Source of the DNA: Ypsolopha sequella
Lineage: Eukaryota > Arthropoda > Insecta > Lepidoptera > Ypsolophidae
Length of the DNA stretch: 64,000 bases
NCBI GenBank assembly: GCA_934047225.1
Contig: OW203992.1
Span: 20,387,501 to 20,451,500 of the forward strand
Direction: 5' to 3'
Under the pieces are notes generated by a model that was not told the DNA's origin, made no database searches, and was given only the letters and a program-made list of their open reading frames with translations. Position numbers and translations under genes: made by a program. Shown in pieces: positions 1 through 12,800 of this stretch (its first letter is position 1; every line of letters starts with the position of its first letter).

Positions 1-893
1 ACCAGGCTTACAGGTGATGTTACTTGAAATAAATTGATCGAAGGTTTGGAAGTAGAGACATATTAAAAGTTAGATTAATTCTTTTTGTCTATCTAAAGAT
101 CTTCGTAAGTCCCAACAGTAATTTTCTTGCGCAAAGGTGGAGGCAAATCGTTCCATATTTTGGTGGCTGCATATTTGAAGCCACCCTTATGACGTACAGT
201 TTTATGCATCAAGATGATCATTTTATCCTGAACTCTGCTGCGTGTGAGGTGACTATAGTGATTTCTTGCCCAATTAAAAGTAATTAATCTAGGTATTACA
301 CTATCCAGCCATTATATATAATGTCTACCTAATTTAGACAAAGGATTATTGGAGCAGAATTAATCAAATAATCTAGCTATTATACTTAATATCTAGTAAG
401 ATGTGGATAAAGTAATAAAACACAATATGGGCGAATACAAATATAATTAGTTATTTTGTATCTTAAATTTCTAACTCTTAATTTTATAATTAATTTTATT
501 TTGATTAATATTTTAAATTAAATTTTTATTTAATTTTAATTGAGTAATATGAGACTTGTTAGATTTAAATTTATACTTTAATTAATTTTAATTTTAAATC
601 TAATGCAATTTGTAATTGTAACTGAATAATTTATAGTAGCTAAGATAATTATTATATTATTATTAATTTATAATTTTGTATAATTATTACTACTAGCAGC
701 ATGGAACACCAAACTTAAACATGTAAGAGACGAGTAAAGGAAGCTAGTCCCCACCATCCAGGGAATCCTACTGTGGGGACTAGATATAGGTACGACGACG
801 AGCGAAGCGATATACTTATATTATACTTGTAATTGGACTAATTGGAAATACAAGTAGGAGTAATTAATCTATTGAACAAAAATATATTTTCAG
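1..893. other. upstream intron sequence of PHKB, no gene seen
   Basis: No exon is recognisable before the acceptor at 893/894. The stretch from about 420 to 690 is very AT-rich. A 10-bp-stem hairpin (tagtccccac / gtggggacta) lies at 745-782. The first ~100 residues of PHKB must be encoded beyond the left edge or in exons I cannot see here. Confidence 0.6.
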
Positions 894-3800
894 ACGCATT
901 GACGATGATCGAGGCAAGTCGCACGAGTTGGGTCAGAGTACAGTAAAATGCATGCGCGGCATCCTCGAATGTTGGGTCAAACAGTCAGCCCGCGTGGAGG
1001 CATTCAAAACTCGCCAGAGCGCCGCGCACGCGCTCCATGTCAAGTTTCATCTGACCACTGGAGAGCCGGTTCTCACTGATGACCAGTACCACCACCTGCA
1101 GATTGATGCTGTATCGCTCTATCTTATATTCCTTGTGCAGATGATCACGTCTGGGCTGCAGATTATTTATACGCAGGTTGGTGTTAGTTTCTTTTTTTTT
1201 TTTAGCAAAGATTTACTTTTGCCCTCGCCTTTGTCTGCGCTGACCAGTGACCACGGATACGTGACTCAATGTAGTAGAGAAGCCAAATTCAAGAACAGTA
1301 ACTTTCGTTGGACTGAAAAGCTTTATACCGACAAGTGGTATCGTTGGAATCAGTATGGTCTGCTGATTATCGGGGTGCATGTTGTCGCTTTTTAAAGTGG
1401 TGGAATAAGTATATATTGCGTCACATAGATGGCGCCTCTTGATAGTCGATTTTTTCGATTACTGCGGTAACTATTTATCCGATTTATGCAAACTAGGTGT
1501 CAAATGATAGGTAATTAAATGCTTATTTTTAATTAATTTTATTTTATAATTTATTTTATTCTATTATTAAGAAGTTAAAAGAAAAAAAACGAATGTTTTA
1601 AAGTTATATTATTTATATTTTTAACACTCATTAATTTATATTAATAAACATATGGATAAAGCTTTAACAGAAATAAAACTTAAACATCATGTACTAATAA
1701 AACTAAGCATCCCTACTTTTAAAGGGAAATCAATATTATCTTCAGTGTAATTAAACTGATTAAAAACATTGGATACCGTCATGACAAATATCTTCCAAAC
1801 ATTTTTATTTCCTATCAGCACACCCACAACGGGATGTTCTGCACCCTGTCTTGCAATTGCAAGAAATCAATTCTAAAAGTGATAAGTTCTTGCAACGATG
1901 TAATCGGACGTAGTTCCCCATCTTCTAACTTCCAGCCCTTATCAATAGGTTGAGGTAAATTTTGGATTGGTAAATCAGCAGTATACCAACGAAATGCTTG
2001 GTAATTAGCCCTTTTAAGATGTAACTCCAAAACATGTTTAGATAGTGGCAGTTTATCAAGTGATTTTACTTGCTGGAACATGGATGCCCTTAAATCAGCA
2101 ATATTGTCTTTTATTTTAAACGCTGGGTTTTTATTGGCATACATTTTAGCTACGAAAACCTCTGCATTTTTTAATTGTTCCTCTGAGAGATCTGGGGCAT
2201 ATCCAAAATCATTGAGCAATTCATAGTTTTTCTTTAAGTACATCCAACTGGATTTCTTTGTATGGCCAGAGAAGGCGCTGGTGCTATCGCATCCAGTTAT
2301 AGCATGATAGGACAGTATTGAAATTTTCATATTAGGATCCATTTTTCTTGCTATTTCATAAACTGCTATAAATTTGGGTTTCTTTGATGTGCCAAACCTA
2401 ATCCACACTGTCGAGGGCAATTTTTCGTAATGATGGACCATCAACAGCAATATAATAAATTTGTTTTAGTGTCCATCCCATAAAGGACAGATCTTGTATC
2501 GGCTTCTTCATGGTTTAATTTTAAATGGTCAACAATTCTGTCCAAATTTGTACTTACCTCTTCAGCTTCGGTAAAGCTACCAGCAGTCAAGAGCTCAAAA
2601 CTAAAGTTGAGTTTCTTTGCTTGTTCAACGATTTCCTTGGATATAAATTGTGCTAAGCTGGCTTTGTACCCAACTGAGTGGATAAAACGGTCCCAATTTT
2701 TAGGAAGGACTGTCTCTCTATTTGTAACAGAATATTCAACTGGAACAATTGACTGGCAACGTTTTGACCGAGTTCCAGACTTAATTGATACCTCATGGTA
2801 GCGATCAAACAGGACATGGACAGTTTACAGTTATATTTTTTTAAATTCGACATCACAGCTCGTAGATAGACGTCACAGAGATCGCAAAAAGTCTTTGCAC
2901 CTTTGGGTTTCCCGATAGCCTGCACCAGTGCTTGACCATCAATCAAAGAAGCACATTTCATAGATTCATTTGGTATAGGCAGTATCTCAAATGTATTTTC
3001 TTTGTCTTGTAACTGGTTTACCAATAATGCTTTTGAAGTTTGTTTTAGTTCACCATCATTATTAAATAATGATGTAGGTGGATTATGTAGCTCATTTTCC
3101 AGTATAATTTTTATCAATGTGACGTCCACTTTTTACTGAAGAAAACATCTGGCGAACTAGTAATATCGGTGTTCACTGATATATCTTTAGCGGTTTTCTT
3201 GTTTGCTACTTTTATAGTCTTCAAGTGTTTAAAAGTCTTTGATTTCATATGATTCATACTTGCGATTGTCGGCACTTGGTGAAACATCATCATAATCTTG
3301 ATAAAAACACTGTACTGTTTCACAATATCACGTTATAATACTCCAACCGGTTTCGCCTTACGGCATTATCAAGGAACACTATGTAGCTATTTAATATAAT
3401 AAACAATAAACAACAAATAAATGTGTAGTTGTTGTTTACATTGCAGATCAGAAGTAATTTTCAATTTCATTTGAAGCAATTTTCCCACTGAATAAATATG
3501 TTAACCAATTTCGAGTTTTTGTCATCAAATTATTTTTTTGAAAAAATTCGAAGAGTTTCTTAACATCCGCTTCGTCTTTTGATAAGTGAGAAAGATGGAC
3601 ATGATCTTCAAAAGAGTCTTCGTTTTGTACTCCTAGGAGCTTTCTACCCATATCTGATAAGTGTGATCGGTAATTAAAGGTTAGACACCAACGATCACGT
3701 GCAGTTTCCTTTTTTGTGATCCCAATCAAACCACCGGCAATTTTATGAACTTTATTTACATGTTCAAGAGCTTGGTCAGGTGACTTTTTTTGAAAGATTT

Positions 3801-6800
3801 TGGCGTTCCCTTCACAACAAAGTTACCATTGATGAATTCAATTCGAGCGCATACTTATAGTCACAGTTTCGTTATTGTTACAGTAATTTGAAAAAATCAA
3901 ACTCTTGGATACATTCAAGAAATTAAGCTAGTTATTGACTGCCGAAATTTTGGTCTAATTTAAATATAAATTAAGTATATTGCACATAAAACGTATTGTG
4001 TTTAGAAAAAAAAAACTTTAATTGTTACATTTGTTTAAATACTGTTTGAAATATAATATCTACAATAAAATTTACTTTTAAACTTTTATTATGCATTTAA
4101 TGATCTGTCATTTGAGACCTAGTTTGTTTAAATCGGATAAATAGTAATCGTAATAATCGACAAAATCTAACACCAAGAGGCGCCATCTTTATGACGTAAT
4201 ATATACTCATTCCACCACATTAGAAAACGACAACATGCATCCTGATATTCAGTAGACCACGCTGATTGTAGCAATACCACTTGTCGTTATAAAAGTTTCA
4301 GTCCAACGAAAATTGTAAATAAGCTAGTTTTTACAAATTGGCCTCTCTACTAATGTACGACGCAATTTACGATAATTCAAGTTTCTATTTGAATCGTCAT
4401 TCTATTTGAATGATATGTTTTTAATTATTTCAGGGGTCCCATAATAGTATTTTGTGCAACTGTGACTTAATGTGAGACATTGGAACACGAGTGCTTGTTT
4501 AGGAAACTGAAAATAGACTTTTACAAGTGCAAAACTCAAAATAGACTTGCACAAGTGTCCCAATGTCTAATTATGTTCAGTTGCACACAATACTTTATCT
4601 ACAACCATCAAATATATCGTCTTTATCTATATACTCGTAATATTTGCGAATAACATTTCACGAAAAATGAAAAGACATTCGTCCATGAACCTCGGGTGCG
4701 TCGTTCCGGTAAAGCTGCCAATCAGGATAAAGGGGCGTGGCTTAAGAAATAAGGTCGGCAATTATTTCTTGTCTCTGTTGTTGATTGGGTCTCTAGCGGT
4801 TTTATAATAATTCCTCTAGAATTAACGTGAATTAGTTAATTGATGAAATTACTGTAATGGACTATATGGGACAGGTAGACAAAGGTATTATATTTTTTTG
4901 CCTCCATGACATAATTTTCTCCTGTCTTGTATTTTTTATCTCTATTCAATTAAAGTATAGGCTTACTTTTTACATTTAGTTGTTGTAACTAAATTTACGT
5001 AAACCCAACCTCTATTATTTCCTTGTGTATTTACCCATATTATTATTTATTACATAAAACTATTACCTATAGATATAGATTATTTAATTATATTATATTA
5101 AAACCAATCTGATATACCTACATTATATTTTTTATGGTCGTAGATAAAGTATTGTGTGCAACTGAACAAAATTAGACATTGGGACACTCGTGTTTCTGTT
5201 ATGAAACGAACAAAGCAATGTCTCAAGTTATGTCACAGTTGCACAAAATACTATTATGAGAAGTGTCGGTTATGTTGTAATATCTTTTTACAGTGAATTT
5301 TTTTATTGTTTGCAGGATGAAGTAGCATTTGTCCAAAACCTGGTGTACTATGTGGAGCGTGCATACAGAACACCAGACTACGGGATGTGGGAGAGAGGTT
5401 CCAAATACAATGATGGCAAGCCAGAGATCCATGCTTCTTCTATTGGTAAATAAATATCCCTCTGTAAAAACCATGCCCTAACTTCCACCAAAAATATCCT
5501 TGAAGGGTAGATAATTGTGTCGATTTGGCGCAACACGACTTAACTTATTTGACAGAACTAAACTTAATTTGAGCGTTCTGTCTTTTTCTTTTTGTATCGA
5601 AAAGACAAAGACAGAACGCTCAAAATAAGATTAGTCTTGTCAAATTAGTTAAGTTGTGTTGCACCGAATCGACACCATTATATACTAAATGACTTAACCA
5701 AAACCCATTAATTTAAGACTGTTAAAAAAATTACAATTCGATAAAAAATATATAAAAATTTGAACTTGGAAATATAATTTATGGTTATCCTAGCCATTTC
5801 TACACGGAACAAGATCAAAATAGTCTAAAATAGTGAGATCAAAAATAAAAATGACTTCGCGCCATTTAATTCTCTTTTCTCTTCAGGCGACCATAATTTC
5901 TGTGGATTTACGGCAATCTTTTAGTGACTCTTTTTTTTTCAATTAATTAAATTATTTTTGGGTATTTATTATGAAACTAGTTTTTTTTCTTCCAGAGTCT
6001 ATTAAATTATCGGGGTTATATTAAAAGTCAACCTGTATCTGGATATACCCAATTACCCATATTAGCCTGATGATCTTTTTTTCTGGTTATTCTCTGCTTT
6101 CAAAATTTTTCATTTTTAAATATCGATAAAAAATTGCTTGATGTATAGGGATTTTGTAAAAACTGGTAGGGACAATATGGAAATAATTATTTATTCATTT
6201 TTAGAAGAAAAGTGCCGTGGAAAATCAGAAAATAAACGAAAATTTTTATCACCCTAACTAACCTAACCATTATGCTACGATTCTGACACACCTCTTGTTT
6301 CTTTTACATCAATCACTCATACGAGCTCTTGCGTTCTACATGCTTTTATGTTGACAATAATATTATTTGATTGATTCTCGATAAATTGATTCTTTTGGCA
6401 CTATTCTTTCACACGTTTCTCGTTTTCAACAGTATCACAACACTGCTTTCGAATAGGTTACTATGATTAGCTTATGATATAGAATATCAATATGACAGAT
6501 AACTTGAGCGCTGCACAAACTTGGACGAATAAACCTGTGCACAAAGCATAATGTATAGCATTTAAATGTTTTTAGGCATGGCAAAGGCAGCTCTAGAGGC
6601 AATAAACGGCTGCAACTTGTTCGGCGACAAAGGAGCGTCCTGGAGCGTCGTCTACGTCGATATAGACGCGCACAACCGTAATAGAAGCATCTTCGAAACT
6701 ATGCTGCCTCGAGAATCTAGCTCTAAGGTAAAATCGGTCAGGGTTTCGTGCCGTTATATCAAATAAGTTAGTAGACTTGAATAATTTAAACCAAAAATGG

Positions 6801-9800
6801 TTGAAGTTTCTTTTGAAAGTTTAAACTGTATTATATAAGGTCTTTCAATTTAAATGGAAAGTAATTTAGGAGGTCAGTATCGTTAATACATCACATTCCA
6901 CTGAAAAGTACTTTTTTTTGCGCGAACTTTTTCTTCATTTGTCCATACAAATTGAGTCAGCTGATCGGACCACTTTGTACTGAGAAGTAAAAAAAAAGTT
7001 CGCGCAAAAAAAAAGTGCTATGCAGTGGAATTTGATGTATTAACGATACTGAATCACCTCCTAAATTACTTTCCATTTAAATTGAAAGACCTTATATACA
7101 TAGATATTGAAATTAATAATTTTGGGATTTATACGTATTGCTTCTGGAAAGTGTTCATACTTTTAAAGATTGTAGGTCACCGGAAAGTAATGATCGGTCA
7201 GAGAATGATATGAAATTTCACTTTAAGCGGCGTCATCACGCGCAAACCTCCATACAAACGCTATCACAAAATTGTGGAGTGTCTTGTCTTTGGAATGTTA
7301 TTATTATATTTTAGCCCGAGTCTATTATCCAGATCAGTGTTAAGTGGAACTAAAAATCGTGAAATTTGGTAATATTAGTCTATAAGTCTGTGTCTACCCC
7401 TCTGGGAGACAGGCGTGAGTATGTGTGTAAGTATGTGTTGAGTAATATCTTAATAAACCCCTAAAATACGTAAGTTTAACGGTTTTTATTACAAAAGTGT
7501 AACCGAATGTGCTGTTACTGTTTTAGAAAAAGTAATACTTGTCAAACATTGAAAATGTAATCTGGATTAATAATAACCAAAAATAATGTTTGAAAACGTT
7601 CGCAGTTTTGCCAAAATCTTGTTTCTCCTGAAACTAGTTTTCAATTTTGCGCCCGCGACGAAATCGGCACGATTGTATTCTCCTCGCAAGTTTCATAGAG
7701 CGTGCACCTTATAGCGAAGTGAAACAGCATGACATTTGGCCACGCCCACAACTGAGTTCGTCACTTCATTCTTAAGCTGTTGCTGAGAAAAAGGACCTTT
7801 GATACACAGATAGACAGACGGACAACAAATTGATCCAATAAAAAATACGGAAAAAAGTCCGAGACTGTGGTGTGGAGTGTGGACCGAATGAGGATGGTTG
7901 ATGAAGTCCTGCGATTGTCAGAAATTGGAGACCTAACTATCAGTTGCTCTGGCTACCTTGATAGTATCTCCTAGTCCCTGACCTTGGTGATTATGTCACC
8001 CTGATTCATACATATTTTACATATAAACTAATAAGAAAACTTACTTACCTTCATTTAAATAACCTGATTCTGTTAATTTCAATGAAAAAGCTAGGGCCCA
8101 CACAACATACACTACTTTCATAGAGAAGAAAAAAAAAACACATTTGTGAAAGAAACCTCTCGGGTTCAGAGTTCCGTATAGAAGAGAAGCCCAGTAGGTT
8201 TGGTTAAAAGGCTAGGTAAGGCAGGTCACGGAACGTAGTGGAACCATATATAATCTTCGTGGCTATATTTTTTTGACAACCCAGAAATAAGTTTGGCCTA
8301 GGCGAAACTAGCTTGTCCTAAAATATACTCCTATAATCCCGGTAACATATGCGTTTATAAAGTGAGTTAGTGATTAATAAGTCCAACTATATAGGTAGTG
8401 GTGCCCTCTGAGAAATCGTTTGCCTACTCGTCTCCATTGCCTTTTCGTAGCTCGTCAGAATTTTGTAAATTTAGTTTCCGTCCTCATATGCAAAGATAAG
8501 TTAATAGTACATTGTTCACCGAGGGAAGAGAGGGGAAGATTACCAACGAGGGCGTAGTTGGAGGCCCGAGGCGAAGCCAAGGGCCTCAATACACACGGGT
8601 TGCGAATCGCAGTTTCTCCCGAGTGATACATAGTGCTTTATACTACACCAGCGAGGAAATAGTATAATTTTTACTTTTAATCAAGATACAATAAAAGAAA
8701 CCGACTGACTCGCGTGCGATTGTCACTTTTTATTTCCGTCTTATTTTTTATTATGTACAGGTAAAGCAAGTGGCCAGTATCATTTTTCGAGTTTTATGTA
8801 CGAGTTCGCAAAATAATACTGGCCACTTGGCCACTTGCTCATTCTTTATGTTATTTAAAAAAAAAAAAAACAGAACATTAACAATGGATTTGCATATACT
8901 TTTTCTGGCCGCTCAAGCACGTTAACAATGAATCTTCATACACTTTTTCCGCCCGCATATTTGTATGACAGTAATGACGTATGTTCTGCATCGTTTTCAA
9001 AAAAGGAAGAAGGTACTTTCCGAGCAGGTGTAGCATCAGTGGCGGATTTACAAATTTTCAAGGTATAGGCTGAATAGTTTTTGCCGCCCTTGCCGCCGCA
9101 ATTGTCGTATCATACATTATTTTTACAATGCAACAATTTCGTTGAAATTGCACGTAAAATAATTTTTCGGTATATTTTTGAGCTATTCGAAGCTCAATCA
9201 TGTATGGGCGGGGTAATGTATGCTATTTACACAATAATGAACATTTGGTAAACGTGAATAAATAATCTTTATTGCGCTTACAAACAGTTAAAAATAATCG
9301 ACTCAGTCAAGTCGGAATTAATGACCAAGATTACTTACGACGAAATAGAAGTTCGTTACAATGCCTTTTTGCGCGATTTTTGTTGGCAAAATCATCGATG
9401 ATGGCATCGTAAGTAATCTTGTTCATTAATTCCGACTCTATGCACAAAAGAGCGAAAGCGTTTAATTTTTCTTGGCTCATCAAGGTCGATCTCAGATAAT
9501 TTTTTACCCTTTTTAGACAAGAAAAGCTTCTCTCACCAGAACAATTCGTCGCTGGGGTACATAAGGCCATATGAAAAATTATATACAAACCAACCTTCCA
9601 GTTCGTAGCCTCCAATCAGTAGTAAGACTGGCATGTATGGGTTGTTAGTGGAAAGAGGGGCATATTTTTTACAATTTCGCTCTTTTCACTCATAAAAAGT
9701 GTGTGCGAAGGGCGCAGAGGCGAGAGGCCGATTACTGGTTGAGGGCAGAGCTGTCACATGGACCAAATATAAGCCCTAAGTTGGTCCGTTCAAATAGGAC

Positions 9801-12800
9801 TCGGACCTGGTCCGATGGACTTTTATGGTGAGCCCTAAACTCCAGCGGACCGAACGGACTAGCCCTATTTCGGTAAAAAGCCGGTCCGGTCCGAGTTGGT
9901 CCGAAACAGTCCGTTAGATTACTTCAATAGAGTTATGCAATAAATGCTGTGCTACAATTTGATAAATAGTCGAAAAAATGTCGTGTATTTTATTGAATAA
10001 TATTAAAATACCTGAAAACTTCGATTAAGAGAATGGCATACCCAGGCAACTTTTTTTTAATTTCCGTCCAGCACAATAAGTCTAACGGCAAAGACCTTAT
10101 TTGCTTTTCATAGAAGAGATTATATGTTGGAAAAAAAATTGTTTTGGCCATATCTTCGGAACGGAAGGTGGTACATCCCTACGGGTCGGAACATAGGGTG
10201 CCAAAAAAATTTTTTTTTTTATGTCAAAACTTTAACCACCCGTATCTCCTAGACGGCTTGAGTTAGACCCATGTTGATGGGTGTCTAAGAAAAGGTCTCG
10301 CCGAGATCTAGCCCCCCCCAGTGTCAAAACTTTAACGGCCCGTATCTCCCAAACGGCTGAAGCTAGACCCATGTTCATGGTACTCTAAGAAAAGGGCTCG
10401 ACGAGCTCTAACTAAAAATGAAAAAAAAATAAAAAAGTCGAAAAAAAATACATTTTTGCCAAAACTTTGATCAGCTATATCTCCCGAACCGTAAGTCCTA
10501 GCGAGTTGCGGTTTCGACTTTAGTGATCGTTTTGCCGAGGGCTTCCTGACCGCATAAAAAAATTTGACATTTGACAGGTTTTGACATTTTTTTGACAGGT
10601 CCAAAAAAGTGCTCCGATTCGCTTGAAACTCGGTATCAAGGGGCAAGTAGGGTCGGTGATTACGAATTCATTGTTAAATTTGACACTTTTTGACAACCGA
10701 CAAGGATTTTGACACTTTTTTGAAAAAAATTTGATCGGACTCGGCCTCGCTGGCGCGTTCTCCGTCCTCACATGCTCGTTTTTCAGCCTCGCTAGAAAGA
10801 CACTTGAAGGCTCGGCCTTCGGCCTCGTCATTAGATCCGAAGAAATGTCCGATCAAATTTTTTTTCAAAAAAGTGTCAAAATCCTTGTCGGTTGTCAAAA
10901 AGTGTCAAATTTAACAATGAATTCGTAATCACCGACCCCATTTGCCCCTTGATACCGAGTTTCAAGCGAATCGAAGCACTTTTTTGGACCTGTCAAAAAA
11001 ATGTCAAAACCTGTCAAATGTCAAATTTTTTTATGCGGTCGGGAAGCCCTTGGCAAACCGATCACTAAAGTTGAAACCGCAACTCGCTAGGACTTACGGT
11101 TCGGGAGATATAGCCGATCAAAGTTTTGGCAAAAAAAAATATTTTTTTTCGACTTTTTTTTTTTCATTTTCAGTTAGAGCTCGTCGAGCCTTTTTCTTAG
11201 AGTACCATGAACATGGGTCTAGCTTCAGCCGTTTGGGAGATAAGGGCCGTTAAAGTTTTGACACTGTGGGGGGCTAGATCTCGGCGAGACCTTTTCTTAG
11301 ACACCCATCAACATGGGTCTAATTCAAGCCGTCTAGGAGATACGGGCGGTTAAAGTTTTGACATTAAAAAAAAAAAACTTTTTTGGCACCCTATGGTCCG
11401 ACCCCTAGGGATGTACCACCTTCCGTTCCGAAGATATGGTCAAAACAATTTTTTTTTTCGGTACATCCCTTAAAAAAAAAAAGGCAATTTTTCCCATCCC
11501 TAGTGATCGAGGACATCCCTAGGAACTGCGCACGCTCGCGCTTCGCGCTCGCGTACTTGTCCCGGCGAACTTCGCCCGCTCGCGCTTCGCGCTCGCGGGC
11601 TCGTTCTGTCAAAAATGTCATTCTTTCCCATCCCTAGTACCCAGGTACATCACTACGAACTTCACTCGCTCGCTCGTTCGTAGGCTCGCCTTTCGGGCTC
11701 GCCTTTCGGGCTCGCCTACTCACTCGAAAAATTTTTCAAAACTCCCATACAACGACACGTCTCACTAAAATGTCAAAAAACCATGTCAAATGTCAAGGTT
11801 TTTCCCCACTCAGTATTAGACAACTGACATTGTTTTCATACATTACTACCATGTCAAAAGACTCCTTCAAACTAAACAACCATGTCAGTCAGTCAGTCAG
11901 TGAGTTACCGTTTTGTAGCTTTATATATAGTCAAAATCAAAACAAAATTAAGTATGGACAATATGAAGAAAATATGAATAAATACATACCTGCAAAACAT
12001 ATATTTCGATTCTTAGTCGTCAACTCGTCATCACATCCTTCGAATAACATTATTTTGTCATGCTATACTTGCATAAAACCATCCATAATCATTTCGTTAC
12101 ACACAACGGACCAGCAACGGACCAACGGACTGAACGGACTAACCCGAAGCCCGAAAAAGTCCGATCGGTCCGTGGTCCGCGGACTAGCTCACGGTTGAAA
12201 AAGTCCTATTTGATGATTTAGGACTTTTTATACGTTTTCGGTCTTTTACGGACTTTTTATTTGGTCCATATGACAGCTCTGGTTGAGGGGCGGCGAACTA
12301 GCTGTTTTACTATAGAATATGGAAGTTTGCTACTCTCGGAATGTGCAATGACAAGTGAGAGAGATAGTCATCGACAAAATTTGGTGCAGACTTCTATCTG
12401 TAAGACATCAGAAAACCGTCATAGAAAAATCTTTTTGATTTCTATGAGGTAAAAAAAAAAATTCGTTTCCCAAATTTGCCGCCCCCAAAATCTGCCGCCC
12501 TAGGCTCGAGCCTACTCAGCCTGCTGGTAAATCCGCCACTGTGTAGCATAAAAATATTTATCGACACAAGTTTTTCAGGGAGTAGACGCGGCTCTCCTGC
12601 CTACAATATCATTTCCGGCGTTTGCGACACACGAAGAGCACTTGGTTCAGTTGACGAAAACGAACATCTTGCGTCGTCTCCAAGGGAAATACGGCTTTAA
12701 ACGTTTCAGCCGGGACGGGTACAAATGTGTGCTTGAAGATCCCAACAGGAGGTAAATACCAATCACCTATGATGTACCCGGCAGTAAATAATGCTCGGCT

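Larger units (their letters stand above)
9746..12281. mobile_element. hAT-like non-autonomous element (inner, nested)
   Basis: Termini CAGAGCTGTCACATGGACC and GGTCCATATGACAGCTCTG are inverted copies. They are flanked by the exact 8-bp duplication GTTGAGGG at 9738-9745 and 12282-12289. Subterminal zones (about 9770-9930 and 12110-12255) are arrays of GGTCCG/CGGACC-type motifs, as expected for hAT transposase binding. No transposase is encoded. The centre is a giant palindrome, so this 2.5-kb element must have moved in trans if it moved at all. Confidence 0.88.
9037..12541. mobile_element. hAT element (outer) with 8-bp target duplication
   Basis: Ends CAGTGGCGGATTTAC... and ...GTAAATCCGCCACTG are inverted copies. 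They are flanked by identical 8-bp direct repeats TGTAGCAT at 9029-9036 and 12542-12549, the hallmark of a hAT insertion. The interior holds a minus-strand hAT transposase C-terminus (9331-9615) and a second, nested hAT (9746-12281). Its right edge lies only about 30 bp from the splice acceptor of the PHKB exon at 12579. Confidence 0.9.

Noticed and set aside
10332..11253. Similar ~104-residue reading frames on opposite strands
   Set aside because: They are mirror translations of the two arms of the giant inverted repeat, have low-complexity Phe runs and match no family.
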